Source: Rhodococcus rhodnii
Lineage (GTDB): Bacteria; Actinomycetota; Actinomycetes; Mycobacteriales; Pseudonocardiaceae
DNA length: 48,776 bases
Direction: 5' to 3'
Assembly (NCBI GenBank): GCA_000720375.1
Contig: JOAA01000049.1
Location: 1 to 48,776, forward strand
The position numbers and the translations under genes were made by a program. Positions within the stretch are counted from its first letter, which is position 1. Each line of letters starts with the position of its first letter. The notes under the pieces are model-generated. The model had not been told where the DNA came from and made no database searches. It was given only the letters and a program-made list of their open reading frames with translations. Shown in pieces: positions 32,982-43,000 of this stretch.

Positions 32982-35273
32982 TCACATCAGCTTGTCGGGC
33001 GTGATGGGCAGGTCGCGGATTCGCTTGCCGGTGGCATTGAAGATGGCGTTCGCGACGGCGGCTCCGGTACCGGTGATGCTGAGCTCACCTATACCGCGCG
33101 CGCCCATGGGCGCATGTGGATCGGGGATGTCGGTCCAGATCACGTCGATCTGCGGCACGTCCATGTGCACAGGTATGTGATATTCGGCCATGCTGGGATT
33201 CATGATGCGGCCGTTGCGCTCGTCGAAGTGGGTCTGCTCGGTCAGCGCGAGGCCCAGCCCCATGATGATGCCGCCGCGGAACTGGCTGGTGGCGGTCTTG
33301 GAGTTGAGGACGCGCCCGCAGTCCATCGAGCCGAGGAAGCGGCTGACCCGTGTCTCGCCGGTGACGGCGTTCACGCGGACCTCGCAGAACATCGCGCCGT
33401 AGGAGTGCATTGACCAGCTCATCATCTCCAACGGCGGGGGCGCGCTCGCCTCGATCGAGATCTCGTCGCGCCCGGCTTGGGCAAGGATGGACCCGTAGCT
33501 CTGGTGCCGCGTGGGTTCATCGAGTTTGGCGAGACCACCGTCGAGCGCACCGACCTCCTCCGTCGTGAGCCCGGCGAGCGGTGTGTCGGGGCCGACGAGT
33601 TTGAGCAGTTCACCCACCAGCGCATGCTGAGCCGCGGCCACGGCCGCTCCGACCGTGACGGTCTGACTCGACCCGAGCGCCGCCACCAGGCCAGGCATCC
33701 TCGAATCAGCGAACCGGAACGACACCTGTTGCGGGTCGAGCGCCAGTCGCTCGGCGATGACCTGGGTCTGTGCGGTGGCGGTGCCCATGCCCGCGTCGTG
33801 TGCGGCGACGTCGACCGTGACGTTTCCGTTGCCAGTCATCGTGATCCGCGCTGCCCCACCTGGCTGCCGAACGTAGAGGTGCGTAGCGGCGGCGCAGCCC
33901 ATGCCCACGAGCCACTCGCCGTCGCGGACCGCGCCGGGGGTCGGATTGCGTTCCACCCACCCGAACCGTTCGGCGCCGGCGCGCCAAGCCTCGACGAGGT
34001 GGCGCGAGGAGAACGGCATGCCACTGGTCGGATCCTTGTCGGGCTCGTTGCGGATCCGCAGCTCGATCGGGTCCATGCCCAGCGCGACCGCCACTTCGTC
34101 CACAGCGGACTCGAGTGCGAAGCTGCCGACTGCCTCTCCCGGTGCGCGCATGGTGGAGTTGGCGACCATGTCCTGGTACGCCAACTGAAGGTCGATCTCG
34201 AAGCTACCGGCGGCGTAGGTGCTCTGGGTCGGGAAGGTGAACGCCTCGGGACTCGCCTTGTCCCTGCTGGACACGGCGGTCCCGGTGTGGATGATCGCGT
34301 CGAAATGACCGTCGGCGCTGGCACCGATGGCTACCCGCTGTTCGGTGCGCGCACGGCCGCCGACCGTCCGGTACACGCCCTCCCGCGAGAGCGCGAGCCG
34401 CACCGGGCGGCCGGCCAGCTTCGCCGCCGCAGCGGCCAGCACCTGATGGCTCCAGAAGCCTTTCCCGCCGAAAGCCCCACCCACGTAGGGAGCGGTGACG
34501 CGGACCTGCTCTTCCTCGAGACCGAAGATGTGCGCGAGCGACCAGGCCTGGTGCACAACCAACTGCGACGCGTCATGCATCACCAGTTCGTCGCCGTGCC
34601 ACACCACCGTGGTCGCGTGCGGCTCAATGGCGTTGTGGTTCTGATACGGCGTGCGGTAAATGGCGTCCACCGACATCGGCGCTGCCGCCAGCACGGCTTC
34701 CGCATCGCCGATCTCGATGTGCAGCTCATGGCCGAACAACCAGGCGGTATCGGTGCCGTTGGCCTTCGCCCGCTCGAAGGACGTGGTAGCGGGCTCCGCT
34801 TCATAAGTCACCCGGATCAGCGAGCCGGCGTGGTCGGCCTGTTCCCGCGTCTCGGCCAGCACGACCGCGATCGCCTGGCCGTTCCAGTGGACACGGTCGT
34901 CCTGCATGATCGGCAGACTGTCGACGCCTGCCGCCTTCTCGCTGGTCCCGAACAGCGGCATCGGCCGCATCCGCGGTGCGTTCAAGTGGGTCATCACGAG
35001 CACCACGCCCGGCGCGGCCTCCGCCGCGCTGGTGTCGAGCATCGCGATGCGTCCCTTGGGAATCGTGCTGAAGACGAGCGCGGCATAGACCATGCCGTCG
35101 AGTGCGAACTCGGCAGCGAAAGTCGCTTTGCCGCGAACTTTCAGCGGGCCGTCGACACGTGACACGGAAGCGCCGATCCGCCCGCTGCTGTTCTGGATCA
35201 ACGGGTCGGGCTTGTTGCCGGGCGCCCAGCTCTCCGGACCTAGTCCGATGGGGCTGTTCAGGGCGTTGCTCAT
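32982..35273 (-). CDS. Xanthine-dehydrogenase-family molybdopterin subunit (cytosolic copy)
   Basis: A 763-residue catalytic subunit of a molybdenum hydroxylase that oxidises aldehydes or N-heterocycles with water as oxygen source. It has the two-domain layout: an N-terminal a/b hammerhead ([20 protein letters not shown]) and the cofactor-binding domains with [22 protein letters not shown] and the catalytic Glu in [11 protein letters not shown] near the C-terminus. No signal peptide is seen. Its ATG overlaps the TGA of the FAD subunit (ATGA at 35270-35273). It is the last gene of an FeS-FAD-Mo operon, the same order as in paoABC. The substrate is unknown. Confidence 0.93.
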   Translation of the reverse strand: MSNALNSPIGLGPESWAPGNKPDPLIQNSSGRIGASVSRVDGPLKVRGKATFAAEFALDGMVYAALVFSTIPKGRIAMLDTSAAEAAPGVVLVMTHLNAPRMRPMPLFGTSEKAAGVDSLPIMQDDRVHWNGQAIAVVLAETREQADHAGSLIRVTYEAEPATTSFERAKANGTDTAWLFGHELHIEIGDAEAVLAAAPMSVDAIYRTPYQNHNAIEPHATTVVWHGDELVMHDASQLVVHQAWSLAHIFGLEEEQVRVTAPYVGGAFGGKGFWSHQVLAAAAAKLAGRPVRLALSREGVYRTVGGRARTEQRVAIGASADGHFDAIIHTGTAVSSRDKASPEAFTFPTQSTYAAGSFEIDLQLAYQDMVANSTMRAPGEAVGSFALESAVDEVAVALGMDPIELRIRNEPDKDPTSGMPFSSRHLVEAWRAGAERFGWVERNPTPGAVRDGEWLVGMGCAAATHLYVRQPGGAARITMTGNGNVTVDVAAHDAGMGTATAQTQVIAERLALDPQQVSFRFADSRMPGLVAALGSSQTVTVGAAVAAAQHALVGELLKLVGPDTPLAGLTTEEVGALDGGLAKLDEPTRHQSYGSILAQAGRDEISIEASAPPPLEMMSWSMHSYGAMFCEVRVNAVTGETRVSRFLGSMDCGRVLNSKTATSQFRGGIIMGLGLALTEQTHFDERNGRIMNPSMAEYHIPVHMDVPQIDVIWTDIPDPHAPMGARGIGELSITGTGAAVANAIFNATGKRIRDLPITPDKLM

Positions 35274-36256
35274 GCGTCCACTCCTGCCAGTTCGCTGAGC
35301 ACGGCGGTCATCGCGCGGCTCGCGAGCTCGATCTTGAAACCGTTGTCGCGCAAGGGTTTTGCGGCAGCGAGTTCGGCCTCCGCCGCGGCGCGGAAAGTGT
35401 GCCCGGTGGCGGGGCCGCCCTTGAGCGCGGTCTCCGCCCGCCGGGCACGCCACGGCTTGTGCGCGACGCCGCCCAGCGCCAGCCGCACGTCCTTGACCCT
35501 GCCGTTGTCCACTTCGAGCGCGGCGGCGACCGACACCAGCGCGAAGGCATAACTGGCCCGGTCACGTACTTTGCGGTAAGTCGAGCGCGTCGCCGCGGGC
35601 AGCGCCGGCAGTTCTACCGCCGTGATCAGTTCGCCGGGTTCGAGCACCGTCTCGACCTCGGGATGATCGCCGGGCAGCCGGTGCAGGTCCGTCAGCGGCA
35701 CCGTGCGCGCGCCTGCGGCACCTTCGAGGTGGACGACCGCGTCGAGCGCGGCGAGCGCCACGCACATGTCCGACGGATGTGTGGCGACACACGAGGACGA
35801 CGCGCCGAGGATCGCGTGCGTGCGGTTGAACCCGTCGATCGCGTCACAACCCTGGCCGGGAAAGCGTTTGTTGCAGCGTGATCCGTCAGTGTCGTAGAAG
35901 TAGGCGCACCGCGTCCGCTGCAGGATGTTGCCACCGACGGTCGCCATGTTCCGGATCTGCCCCGACGCGCCCGCCAGGACCGCGCGGGCCAGCACCGGGT
36001 AGCGGGTGCGGACTTCGCGATGCTCGGCCAGCGCGGTGTTTCGCACGGCCGCCCCGATCAGCAGGCCACCGTTGCCACGCCGCTCGATCGTCGAGGACAG
36101 GCCAGTCACATCCACCAGCGCCGCCGGCCGCTCGATCGTCTCGCGCAGAAGATCGACGAGATTCGTGCCGCCACCGATGTACTTGACGTCCCGCACACCG
36201 GCCAACCGGATCGCTTCGGCCGCGTTGCTCGCGCGGGTGTAGGTGAAGGGGATCAT
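35270..36256 (-). CDS. Xanthine-dehydrogenase-family FAD-binding subunit (cytosolic copy)
   Basis: A 328-residue FAD subunit that passes electrons from the FeS subunit to an acceptor. Landmarks are [12 protein letters not shown] for the FAD pyrophosphate and [13 protein letters not shown] followed by a cysteine set (Cys in RTRC, SRCNK, GQGCD and [10 protein letters not shown]). These fit the extra [4Fe-4S] cluster of PaoB-type subunits. The C-terminal CO-dehydrogenase-like domain is complete. It overlaps by four bases both with the FeS gene upstream and the Mo gene downstream, so the three are translationally coupled. Confidence 0.93.
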   Translation of the reverse strand: MIPFTYTRASNAAEAIRLAGVRDVKYIGGGTNLVDLLRETIERPAALVDVTGLSSTIERRGNGGLLIGAAVRNTALAEHREVRTRYPVLARAVLAGASGQIRNMATVGGNILQRTRCAYFYDTDGSRCNKRFPGQGCDAIDGFNRTHAILGASSSCVATHPSDMCVALAALDAVVHLEGAAGARTVPLTDLHRLPGDHPEVETVLEPGELITAVELPALPAATRSTYRKVRDRASYAFALVSVAAALEVDNGRVKDVRLALGGVAHKPWRARRAETALKGGPATGHTFRAAAEAELAAAKPLRDNGFKIELASRAMTAVLSELAGVDA

Positions 36257-36774
36257 TTCCGCTCCCCCGTATAGGTTTCGGCGATGGCGGCGACGATGCC
36301 GTTGTGCGCGCCGCATCGGCACAGGTTGCCGCTCATCCGTTCACGCAGTTCGTCATGGGTGAGCTCGGCCTTGTCGGCCTTCAGGTCCTGCGTGACGTGG
36401 CTCGGCACACCACGCCGCACCTCCCCGGCCATGCCCACCGCCGAACAGATCTGGCCCGGCGTGCAGTAGCCGCACTGGAAGCCGTCGTGCTCGATGAACG
36501 CCCGCTGCAGTGGATGCAGCTCGTCGTCACCCGCCAGCCCTTCGATGGTGACGATGTCACGACCCACGTACTGCACCGCCAGGGCGAGGCACGACACGAT
36601 GCGCTCGCCGTCGACAAGGACCGTGCACGCGCCGCATGCGCCTTGGTCGCAGCCCTTCTTCGTGCCGTGCAGCTGGAGCGTTTCGCGGAGCAGGTCGAGC
36701 AGCGAGACCCGCGGGTCGGCCGGCGGGTCGACCGCGGTTCCGTTGATCCGAATCGAAAAGTCCTTGGTGACCAT
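36253..36774 (-). CDS. Xanthine-dehydrogenase-family [2Fe-2S] subunit, no signal peptide
   Basis: A 173-residue iron-sulfur subunit. The N-terminal plant-ferredoxin fold has the cluster ligands in [14 protein letters not shown] and VSC. The C-terminal four-helix domain has CGYCTPGQ and NLCRCGAH for the second [2Fe-2S] cluster. I chose the ATG at 36774, where the domain starts; the frame upstream overlaps the AraC promoter. There is no Tat signal, unlike the paralogue at 38583. It is the first gene of the minus-strand operon and diverges from the AraC gene. Confidence 0.93.
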   Translation of the reverse strand: MVTKDFSIRINGTAVDPPADPRVSLLDLLRETLQLHGTKKGCDQGACGACTVLVDGERIVSCLALAVQYVGRDIVTIEGLAGDDELHPLQRAFIEHDGFQCGYCTPGQICSAVGMAGEVRRGVPSHVTQDLKADKAELTHDELRERMSGNLCRCGAHNGIVAAIAETYTGERK

Positions 36775-36812
36775 GTGTTCACGATGCACCGGGCTGCTCG
36801 CACTGTGAATGA

Positions 36813-36841
36813 TTGCCAGTTCGTACTTTTTGCTTGATAGT
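36813..36841 (+). promoter_or_regulatory. Sigma-70-type promoter of the AraC gene
   Basis: TTGCCA (36813-36818), a 17-base spacer, then GATAGT (36836-36841). The GTG at 36848 is seven bases beyond the -10 element, where transcription should begin, so the message is probably leaderless. Confidence 0.55.
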
Positions 36842-36847
36842 TCGAAC

Positions 36848-37780
36848 GTGGCCACCGATCAGTTGTCGGAAGTGTTCGACCTCGTCGAGATCCGCGGACT
36901 GCTGTCCGGGGGATTCGCGGTGCGGGGCCCGTGGGTGTCGGGCGGCGCCGTCACCGAAGCGCTGAAGTTCGTCGTGATGGTCCGCGGCCGGGCCCAGCTG
37001 ACCACCGACGGTGTCGACGGGCCGATCGAGCTCGAGTCTGGCGACGTCGCGATCCTGAACAACCGGACGTACTTGAATGTTCAGGGCGGCACCGGAGACG
37101 GGCCGCCCCGCAGGATCGAACCGGTGGACGCCGCCAGCGACCTCGTCGGTGCCGACCTCAGCGCCGACGACATCCTCATCGGCGGCCGGGTCGATCTCAA
37201 CCCAGCCGGTCAGGCGCTGTTGCAGCAGGCGCTTCCGCCGGTGGGACACGTCCAGGCATCGGCTGCCACCGCGACCAACCTGCGGGACTTCCTCGACCGG
37301 CTGGTGAACGAGATGACCGGCAACCGGGTCGGCTCATCGTTCGCGATCCGGCAGTACGGCCAACTCCTGCTGCTCGAGGTGCTGCGCGCCTACATCGACC
37401 AGGCCGAATTGCCACCCGGATGGCTCCGGGCGCTGACCGACGAACATCTGCGTCCAGCGCTCACCCTGATGCACGCCGAACCGGGGAGGCCCTGGCGGTT
37501 GGAGGAACTGGCCGCTGCCGCGGCGATGTCGCGGACCTCGTTCGCCGTACGCTTCCGGACAGTGGCGGGTGTACCGCCGCTGACCTACCTCAACCGCTGG
37601 CGGATGCTGCTGGCGCAGCGCGCTCTGCGTAACAAGGACGTCCGCATCGGGTCGCTGGCCGCCGACCTGGGCTTCGCGTCCGACAGCGCGTTCAGCACCG
37701 CGTTCAAACGCCAGGTGGGCGAGTCGCCACTGCGCTACCGGTACCGAGTGCACGACTCTGCCGCGCCTTCATCGACGTGA
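36848..37780 (+). CDS. AraC-family transcriptional regulator (cupin_6 type)
   Basis: A 310-residue regulator. The N-terminal half is a cupin-like sensor domain (SEVFDLVEIRG, then VVMVRGRAQLTTDG and LESGDVAILNN). The C-terminal half holds two helix-turn-helix motifs: WRLEELAAAAAMSRTSFAVR and VRIGSLAADLGFASDSAFST. I prefer the GTG at 36848, because a promoter ends just before it and the cupin domain starts there; an ATG at 36809 would add 13 residues over the promoter. It diverges from the cytosolic molybdenum-hydroxylase operon and most likely controls it. Members of this group often respond to small aldehydes or metabolites. Confidence 0.9.
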   Translation: MATDQLSEVFDLVEIRGLLSGGFAVRGPWVSGGAVTEALKFVVMVRGRAQLTTDGVDGPIELESGDVAILNNRTYLNVQGGTGDGPPRRIEPVDAASDLVGADLSADDILIGGRVDLNPAGQALLQQALPPVGHVQASAATATNLRDFLDRLVNEMTGNRVGSSFAIRQYGQLLLLEVLRAYIDQAELPPGWLRALTDEHLRPALTLMHAEPGRPWRLEELAAAAAMSRTSFAVRFRTVAGVPPLTYLNRWRMLLAQRALRNKDVRIGSLAADLGFASDSAFSTAFKRQVGESPLRYRYRVHDSAAPSST

Positions 37781-37788
37781 CGCCGGTT

Positions 37789-38472
37789 TCAGGGAGCGAG
37801 TTTTCGCAGGAGTTCCAACAGGATTCCGCGTTCTCCCGGTGTCAGCTCGGCTGTATCGCGCACGGACAGGGTCGCCAGCAGGGCACGCGCTAGTTCGGCC
37901 GCGGCGGCCTTGTTGTCGTCGGCTGGCTCGTTCTGGTGGAGTACGGCGCCGAACACGGCGTCGCGCATCTGGTCGGCCAGTCCCGCAGTCCGGCTCTCCG
38001 GGGTGGACAGCAGGCTGAGGGTGGTGCCCACACAGGCGGTGTGGATCATCGTGGCGGCTTGCTCCGGAGGCAACCGGAGTCGGCCTGCCTCGGCCAGCCG
38101 GTCGAGGATGCCGACGAGGACGCGGTGGCCTTCGCGGGCCGCTGGTCGATCCTCGGCGTTCGGAGTGCCGTACATCAGCCGGTAGAACGCCGGATGCTCG
38201 AGGCCGAACCCGACGTGGTCGGCCCAGCCCCGGTGCAGGTCGGCAAGGGGGTCCGTGGAGGGCTTACGGCTGTGCTTGGTGCTGAGATAGCGCCTGAAGC
38301 CCTCCGCCGCCACCGCCTCGAGCAGGGCCTTCTTGTCACCGAAGTGGTGGTAGACGGTCGGGGCGGTGATTCCGGCCGCCTGACACACATCCCTGATCGA
38401 GACCTCCTCCGCGCCGGCGCGCTCCAGCAGTGCGGCGGTGGCGTCGAGGATCTGCTGCCGAGTGTCGATCAT
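37789..38472 (-). CDS. TetR/AcrR family transcriptional regulator
   Basis: A 227-residue regulator. The DNA-binding domain occupies residues 5-52 (VSIRDVCQAAGITAPTVYHH and FGDKKALLEAV). The C-terminal part resembles TetR_C_13-like helical domains. It converges with the AraC gene (eight bases between stops) and diverges from the exported molybdenum-hydroxylase operon, which it presumably represses. A TATACT -10 element (38481-38486, minus strand) lies only eight bases before the ATG, so its message may be leaderless or nearly so. Confidence 0.92.
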   Translation of the reverse strand: MIDTRQQILDATAALLERAGAEEVSIRDVCQAAGITAPTVYHHFGDKKALLEAVAAEGFRRYLSTKHSRKPSTDPLADLHRGWADHVGFGLEHPAFYRLMYGTPNAEDRPAAREGHRVLVGILDRLAEAGRLRLPPEQAATMIHTACVGTTLSLLSTPESRTAGLADQMRDAVFGAVLHQNEPADDNKAAAAELARALLATLSVRDTAELTPGERGILLELLRKLAP

Positions 38473-38582
38473 GTAGCAACAGTATAGGAATCCCTTGCGA
38501 TCACTTTAATCCTGTTATATACCTAACTGAGATATAGAGATCGGTATAACTGTGTTAGCCACTCGGTCGACAGGAGACGTCG
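38473..38582. promoter_or_regulatory. AT-rich divergent promoter between TetR and the exported oxidoreductase operon
   Basis: This 110-base spacer is markedly AT-rich in a GC-rich context. It contains the TetR -10 element TATACT (minus strand) and a loose inverted pair GTTATATACC/GGTATAAC around 38513-38553. AGGAG before the GTG at 38583 is the ribosome site of the FeS gene. Confidence 0.5.
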
Positions 38583-39197
38583 GTGACACACAACCCTGAA
38601 TCCCAGAGATCCACGCACACTCGCCGCACCGTCCTCAGATCCACCGCGGTGGCCGCAGCCGGGACTGTCGCGGCCACCCCTCTCACCTCTGCCGCCCAGG
38701 CCGAACCCCCGCACACCGTCGCAGGCGGGCCCGTGGAGATCACGTTGTCTGTCAACGGACAGCGGCACCGGGTAGTCGTCGAGCCGAGGGTGACGCTGCT
38801 CGACGCGCTGCGTGAGCGGCTCGGCCTGACCGGCACGAAGAAGGGCTGCGACCGTGGCGAGTGCGGTGCGTGCACCGTCCTGGCAGACGGCGACCGGATC
38901 AAGTCCTGCCTGACCTTGGCCGTGATGCGGCAGGACACCGAGATCACCACGGTGGAAGGGCTGGCTCGGGGCGAGCAGCTGCACCCGGTGCAGGCGGCGT
39001 TCATCCGGCACGACGCGTTCCAGTGCGGCGGCTGCACGCCCGGCCAGATCATGTCCGCCGTGGCCTGCATCGACGAGGGACACACGAGTTCCGAGGCGGA
39101 GATCCGCGAGTGGATGAGCGGCAACATCTGCCGCTGCGCCGCGTACCAGAACATCGTCGCCGCTGTCGCCGACGCCGCGAAGGAGAAGGTCCGGTGA
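38583..39197 (+). CDS. Xanthine-dehydrogenase-family [2Fe-2S] subunit with Tat signal (PaoA-like)
   Basis: A 204-residue iron-sulfur subunit. Residues 1-42 are a twin-arginine signal (TRRTVLR followed by a hydrophobic AVAAAGTVAATPL stretch and an AQA cleavage site). The mature part has KKGCDRGECGACTV plus a fourth Cys for the first [2Fe-2S] cluster, and CGGCTPGQ with NICRCAAY for the second. In PaoABC-type enzymes the Tat signal on this subunit carries the folded complex out, and the same is likely here. The GTG at 38583 follows AGGAG. It heads a tightly coupled three-gene operon. Confidence 0.93.
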   Translation: MTHNPESQRSTHTRRTVLRSTAVAAAGTVAATPLTSAAQAEPPHTVAGGPVEITLSVNGQRHRVVVEPRVTLLDALRERLGLTGTKKGCDRGECGACTVLADGDRIKSCLTLAVMRQDTEITTVEGLARGEQLHPVQAAFIRHDAFQCGGCTPGQIMSAVACIDEGHTSSEAEIREWMSGNICRCAAYQNIVAAVADAAKEKVR

Positions 39198-40177
39198 GGA
39201 ACTTCGGCTACACGGTCGCGGGAAGCCCGGCCGAGGCGGTCCGGATCGCCGCCGGGACACCGAATTCGACGTACGTGGCGGGTGGCACCGACCTGCTGAA
39301 CCTGATGCGGGACGGCGCGGAGGCCCACGACCATCTCGTGGACGTCAACCGCCTCGACCTCGACCGGATCGCCGTCGACGGCCAGGTGCTGCGCATCGGC
39401 GCGCTGGCCAGGATGCGCCAGGTCGCCGAGCACCCCTGGGTGCGGCGGGAGTTCCCGGTGCTGTCGCAGGCACTGCTCGCCTCAGCGTCCCCGCAGGTCC
39501 GCACCATGGCCGCGATCGGCGGGAACCTGTTGCAGCGCACTAGGTGCGGGTACTTCCGCGACACCGGCTCGGCGTGCAACAAGCGTGTCCCCGGCAGCGA
39601 GTGTCCGGCGATCACCGGGCACAACCGGGGACACGCGATCCTCGGTGGCAGTGACCACTGCATCGCAACGCACCCATCGGACCTGGCAGTGGCGCTGACC
39701 GCGCTGGACGCGACAGTTCACCTGCTCGGCCCGGGCGGCGGCCGCGCCGTGCCCATCGCCGAGTTCTACCTTCTCCCCGGGTCCACTCCGGACCGGGAGA
39801 CCGCGCTGCGCCCAGGCGAGCTCATCACCAAAGTGGACGTTCCACGCACCCCCTTCGCCACGAAATCGCGCTACCTGAAGCTGCGTGACCGGGCCACCTT
39901 CGAGTTCGCCGTGGTGTCAGTGGCGGCGGCGCTGCGGACGAGCGGCCGCGTGGTGCGGGACGTGCGGCTGGCGTTCGGCGGCATCGGCACCCGTCCGTGG
40001 CGGGACAGCCGGGTCGAGGCGGCGCTACGCGGCCGACCGTTGACCGAGGCGACGATCGCCGAGGCGGGCCGGATCCTGGTCCGGGACGCCGATCCGCGCG
40101 AGGAGAACAGATTCAAGGTCGAGCTCGTCCAGCGTGCGCTGGCGAGCATCCTCAGCGAGTTGGGAGGCGTTCGATGA
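39194..40177 (+). CDS. Xanthine-dehydrogenase-family FAD-binding subunit (PaoB-like)
   Basis: A 327-residue FAD subunit. YVAGGTDLLNLM and AAIGGNLLQRTRC are the FAD-binding motifs. Cys residues in RTRCGYF, SACNK, GSECPA and DHCIATHPSD match the set that binds the extra [4Fe-4S] cluster of PaoB. The GTG start overlaps the stop of the FeS gene (GTGA at 39194-39197), and its TGA overlaps the next ATG. No signal peptide: it would be exported in complex with the Tat-bearing subunit. Confidence 0.93.
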   Translation: MRNFGYTVAGSPAEAVRIAAGTPNSTYVAGGTDLLNLMRDGAEAHDHLVDVNRLDLDRIAVDGQVLRIGALARMRQVAEHPWVRREFPVLSQALLASASPQVRTMAAIGGNLLQRTRCGYFRDTGSACNKRVPGSECPAITGHNRGHAILGGSDHCIATHPSDLAVALTALDATVHLLGPGGGRAVPIAEFYLLPGSTPDRETALRPGELITKVDVPRTPFATKSRYLKLRDRATFEFAVVSVAAALRTSGRVVRDVRLAFGGIGTRPWRDSRVEAALRGRPLTEATIAEAGRILVRDADPREENRFKVELVQRALASILSELGGVR

Positions 40178-42360
40178 CGGGGCTGGTCGGTCGGGGTGTC
40201 GAGCGGGTGGATGGCCGGGCAAAGGTCACCGGCGAGGCCCGTTACGCCGCCGACAACGAGATCACCGGTGTGCTGCACGGCTTCCTGGTGCTGAGCACGA
40301 TTGCCCGCGGGGAGATCACGGAGCTCGACACGAGCGCGGCGCTGGCGTATCCCGGCGTCGTCGCGGTCCACACCCACCAGAACATGCTGCCGCTGGTGGT
40401 ACCGCCGAACTTCCCCTACCCCAAGAGTTTCATTCCACTGCAGGACACCCGGATACACCACAATGGACAGCCAGTCGCCTACGTGGTGGCTGAGACTCTG
40501 GAGCAGGCGCAGGAGGCGGCGAACCTGGTGCGGGTGCGCTACCGCGCCGAGCGGCCGACCGCGCACCTCGCCGACGCGCTCCACGAGGCGTTCCTGCCGA
40601 CCGCGTTCCGCGACAGGCCCAACGAAATCTCCCGCGGTGACGCCGCCGCAGCGCTCGAACAGGCCGAGGTGCGGATCGATCGGGAGTACACCAGCCCGAT
40701 GCAACACCACAACCCGATCGAACCGCACACCACCACGGCCGTGTGGGACGGCAACTCGCTGACGCTGTACGAGAGCGCACAGGGCGTCGTCTTCGCCCGC
40801 ATGATCGTCGCGCAGGCGTTCGAGGCGTTCGGCGTGCAGCAGGGGGACGTCCGGGTCATATCGCCCTACCTCGGTGGCGGGTTCGGCGCCAAGGGCCCCA
40901 CTTGGCCCCACACGCTGCTCACCGCGGCGGTGGCGCGGATGCTCGGCCGGCCGGTGAAGCTCGTGCTGACCCGCGCGCAGATGTACACCATGAACGGTCA
41001 CCGCGCCGAGTACCGCCGGAGCCTGCGGCTCGGCGCAACCAGGCAGGGCAGGCTGACCGCCATCATCGACACCAGCACCGCACAGCTGACCCGCACCGAG
41101 CAGAGCATCTACAACTCCAGCGACTCCACGCTCCATCTGTACGCCTGCCCGAACGTCCACGTGCGACAGTTGGGCGTGCGGCTGGATCTGCCGTCGTCGA
41201 GCTACATGCGCTCACCGGAGACCACCGCCCACTTCGGGCTCGAGACCGCCATGGACGAACTGAGCCACGAGCTCGGAATCGACCCAGTAGAGCTGCGGGT
41301 ACGCAACCACAGCACGGTCGATCCGCATCCTCCTGGCCGACCGTACGGCAGCAAGCACCTGCTGGAGTGCTACCGGATCGCGGCAAGGGCGTTCGGCTGG
41401 GCCCGGCGCGACCCACGGCCGGGATCCATGCGCGACGGCGAGGAGTACATCGGCTGGGGCATGGCCACCGAACTGCATAGTCACACCGCGATCCGGTCCG
41501 CCGTCGACCTCACCATCGGCGTGGACGGGCGGGCGACCCTACGTACCGCCAGTCAGGAGATCGGCACCGGCACCTACACCGTGATCACCCAGGTCGTCGC
41601 CGACGGGCTGGGCATGTCGTTGGAGCACGTCATGACACAGCTCGGCGACACAGCGTTCCCCGCCGCGTCCATATCCGCAGGGTCATCCACGATACCCAGC
41701 GTGATCGGCTCGGTGTCCCAAGCGGCGCAAAGCGCGCGCGACGCTGTGATCGCGCTTGCCATCGACGACCCGCGTTCGCCGCTGCACGGCGTGCCGGCGG
41801 AGGACGTAGCGGCCGAGGGTGGGTACCTGTTCGCCCGCGGCACCCGTGACCGCAGGGACAGCTACCGCGACGTCGTGTCCCGCCACGGCCGTCCAGTCAA
41901 GGCGAGCGGGAACGTGGAGAACACACGAGGACACTCGTTCGGCGCGGTGTTCGTGGAGGTCCGGATCCGGCCGAGGCTCGGCGCGTTGCGAGTGAGCCGG
42001 GTGGTGGCCGCTTACGATCCGGGTCGGGTGCTCAACCACCGGACCGCACGTGGACAGGTGATCGGCGGCGTGACCTGGGGCATCGGCTTCGCGCTGATGG
42101 AGCACACCGTGGTGGACCGCAACACGGCGCGAGTGGTCAACCCGAACCTGTCCGGCTACCTGGTGCCGGTCTGTGCCGACACGCCCTCGGTGGAGGCGTT
42201 CTTCGTGGACCGTCCGGACCCGAACAGCACCGCGCTCCATGCCCGCGGCTTCGGCGAGACGCCGGGAACCGGGGTGCCCGCCGCGATCAGCAACGCGATC
42301 TTCCACGCCACCGGCCGCCGCTTGCGCGACGTCCCATTCACCCAGGACAAACTGTTGTGA
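40174..42360 (+). CDS. Xanthine-dehydrogenase-family molybdopterin subunit (PaoC-like)
   Basis: A 728-residue catalytic molybdenum-cofactor subunit. It has VERVDGRAKVTGEARYAAD at the start, YLGGGFGAKG, a MRSPETTAHFGLE segment where most homologues read RAPG, and the catalytic Glu in ARGFGETPGTG near the C-terminus. The change from the usual APGE loop to SPET next to the cofactor may alter substrate preference. The gene starts on the stop of the FAD gene (ATGA). It should act outside the membrane if the Tat signal of the FeS subunit works. Aromatic or aliphatic aldehydes are the likely substrates by analogy with PaoABC. Confidence 0.93.
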   Translation: MTGLVGRGVERVDGRAKVTGEARYAADNEITGVLHGFLVLSTIARGEITELDTSAALAYPGVVAVHTHQNMLPLVVPPNFPYPKSFIPLQDTRIHHNGQPVAYVVAETLEQAQEAANLVRVRYRAERPTAHLADALHEAFLPTAFRDRPNEISRGDAAAALEQAEVRIDREYTSPMQHHNPIEPHTTTAVWDGNSLTLYESAQGVVFARMIVAQAFEAFGVQQGDVRVISPYLGGGFGAKGPTWPHTLLTAAVARMLGRPVKLVLTRAQMYTMNGHRAEYRRSLRLGATRQGRLTAIIDTSTAQLTRTEQSIYNSSDSTLHLYACPNVHVRQLGVRLDLPSSSYMRSPETTAHFGLETAMDELSHELGIDPVELRVRNHSTVDPHPPGRPYGSKHLLECYRIAARAFGWARRDPRPGSMRDGEEYIGWGMATELHSHTAIRSAVDLTIGVDGRATLRTASQEIGTGTYTVITQVVADGLGMSLEHVMTQLGDTAFPAASISAGSSTIPSVIGSVSQAAQSARDAVIALAIDDPRSPLHGVPAEDVAAEGGYLFARGTRDRRDSYRDVVSRHGRPVKASGNVENTRGHSFGAVFVEVRIRPRLGALRVSRVVAAYDPGRVLNHRTARGQVIGGVTWGIGFALMEHTVVDRNTARVVNPNLSGYLVPVCADTPSVEAFFVDRPDPNSTALHARGFGETPGTGVPAAISNAIFHATGRRLRDVPFTQDKLL

Positions 42361-43000
42361 CCAGCCCGGGCGCGTCAGTCCGCCGCAGCGAGAAATGCGG
42401 CCATCTTCCAGAACTCCATGTGCGCCTTGCGGCCGTCAACCGCAGTCACCGATCTGTTCCCGTTCGGACTTAGTCGTAGAGGTCTTGTATGCGACGTAGG
42501 TCCTCTACGCCACCGAGCCAGTCGTCATGTGCGGCGGACCATTTGTTTTCCGCGGCACGGTCTTCGGCAGCGGGTTGGTACCACTGCAGGCCGGTCCGCA
42601 TGGTCAGGAGATCGACGATGTAGGCGGAGATGTCCACTTGGTCGTGCTCGGACAGGCCCTTGCCCGGAGAGCGAAACCTGATTCGGTGACGTAACCGACG
42701 AGTTTGGAAACCTTCTTGCCGTCGATGCCACACACGCCGATCAGACGACTGTACGAGTCAGGTCTCGGCATCGGCGGATTCACGTTGTGCGTGATCGATG
42801 CGTATACCGGAGGGCGGTTCAGAAACCCGCCTTGCGTAGCTTGCCGACAGATCGGCATCAACCGGCCGGAAGTTCGTCGGGGTGTTCGGCGGATCCCGGT
42901 CTCCCCTGAGTGCGGCCAGAAGGTCCGCATACCGGGCCTCCGCGCGGTCAGCGGGGAAGCCAGGGGCGTCGAGACCCTGACGAACCTCCGGTCGTGACCA
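42361..43000. other. Gene-poor stretch with decayed minus-strand coding traces
   Basis: No intact gene in about 640 bases. Minus-strand pieces look like former coding sequence: DQVDISAYIVDLLTMRTG and DDWLGGVEDLRRIQDLYD ending with a stop at 42470, preceded in another frame by GIDGKKVSKLVGYVTESG. Further right, ARYADLLAALRGDRDPP reads in yet another frame. I do not recognise the original proteins. The IS481 element lies at the right border. Confidence 0.4.
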
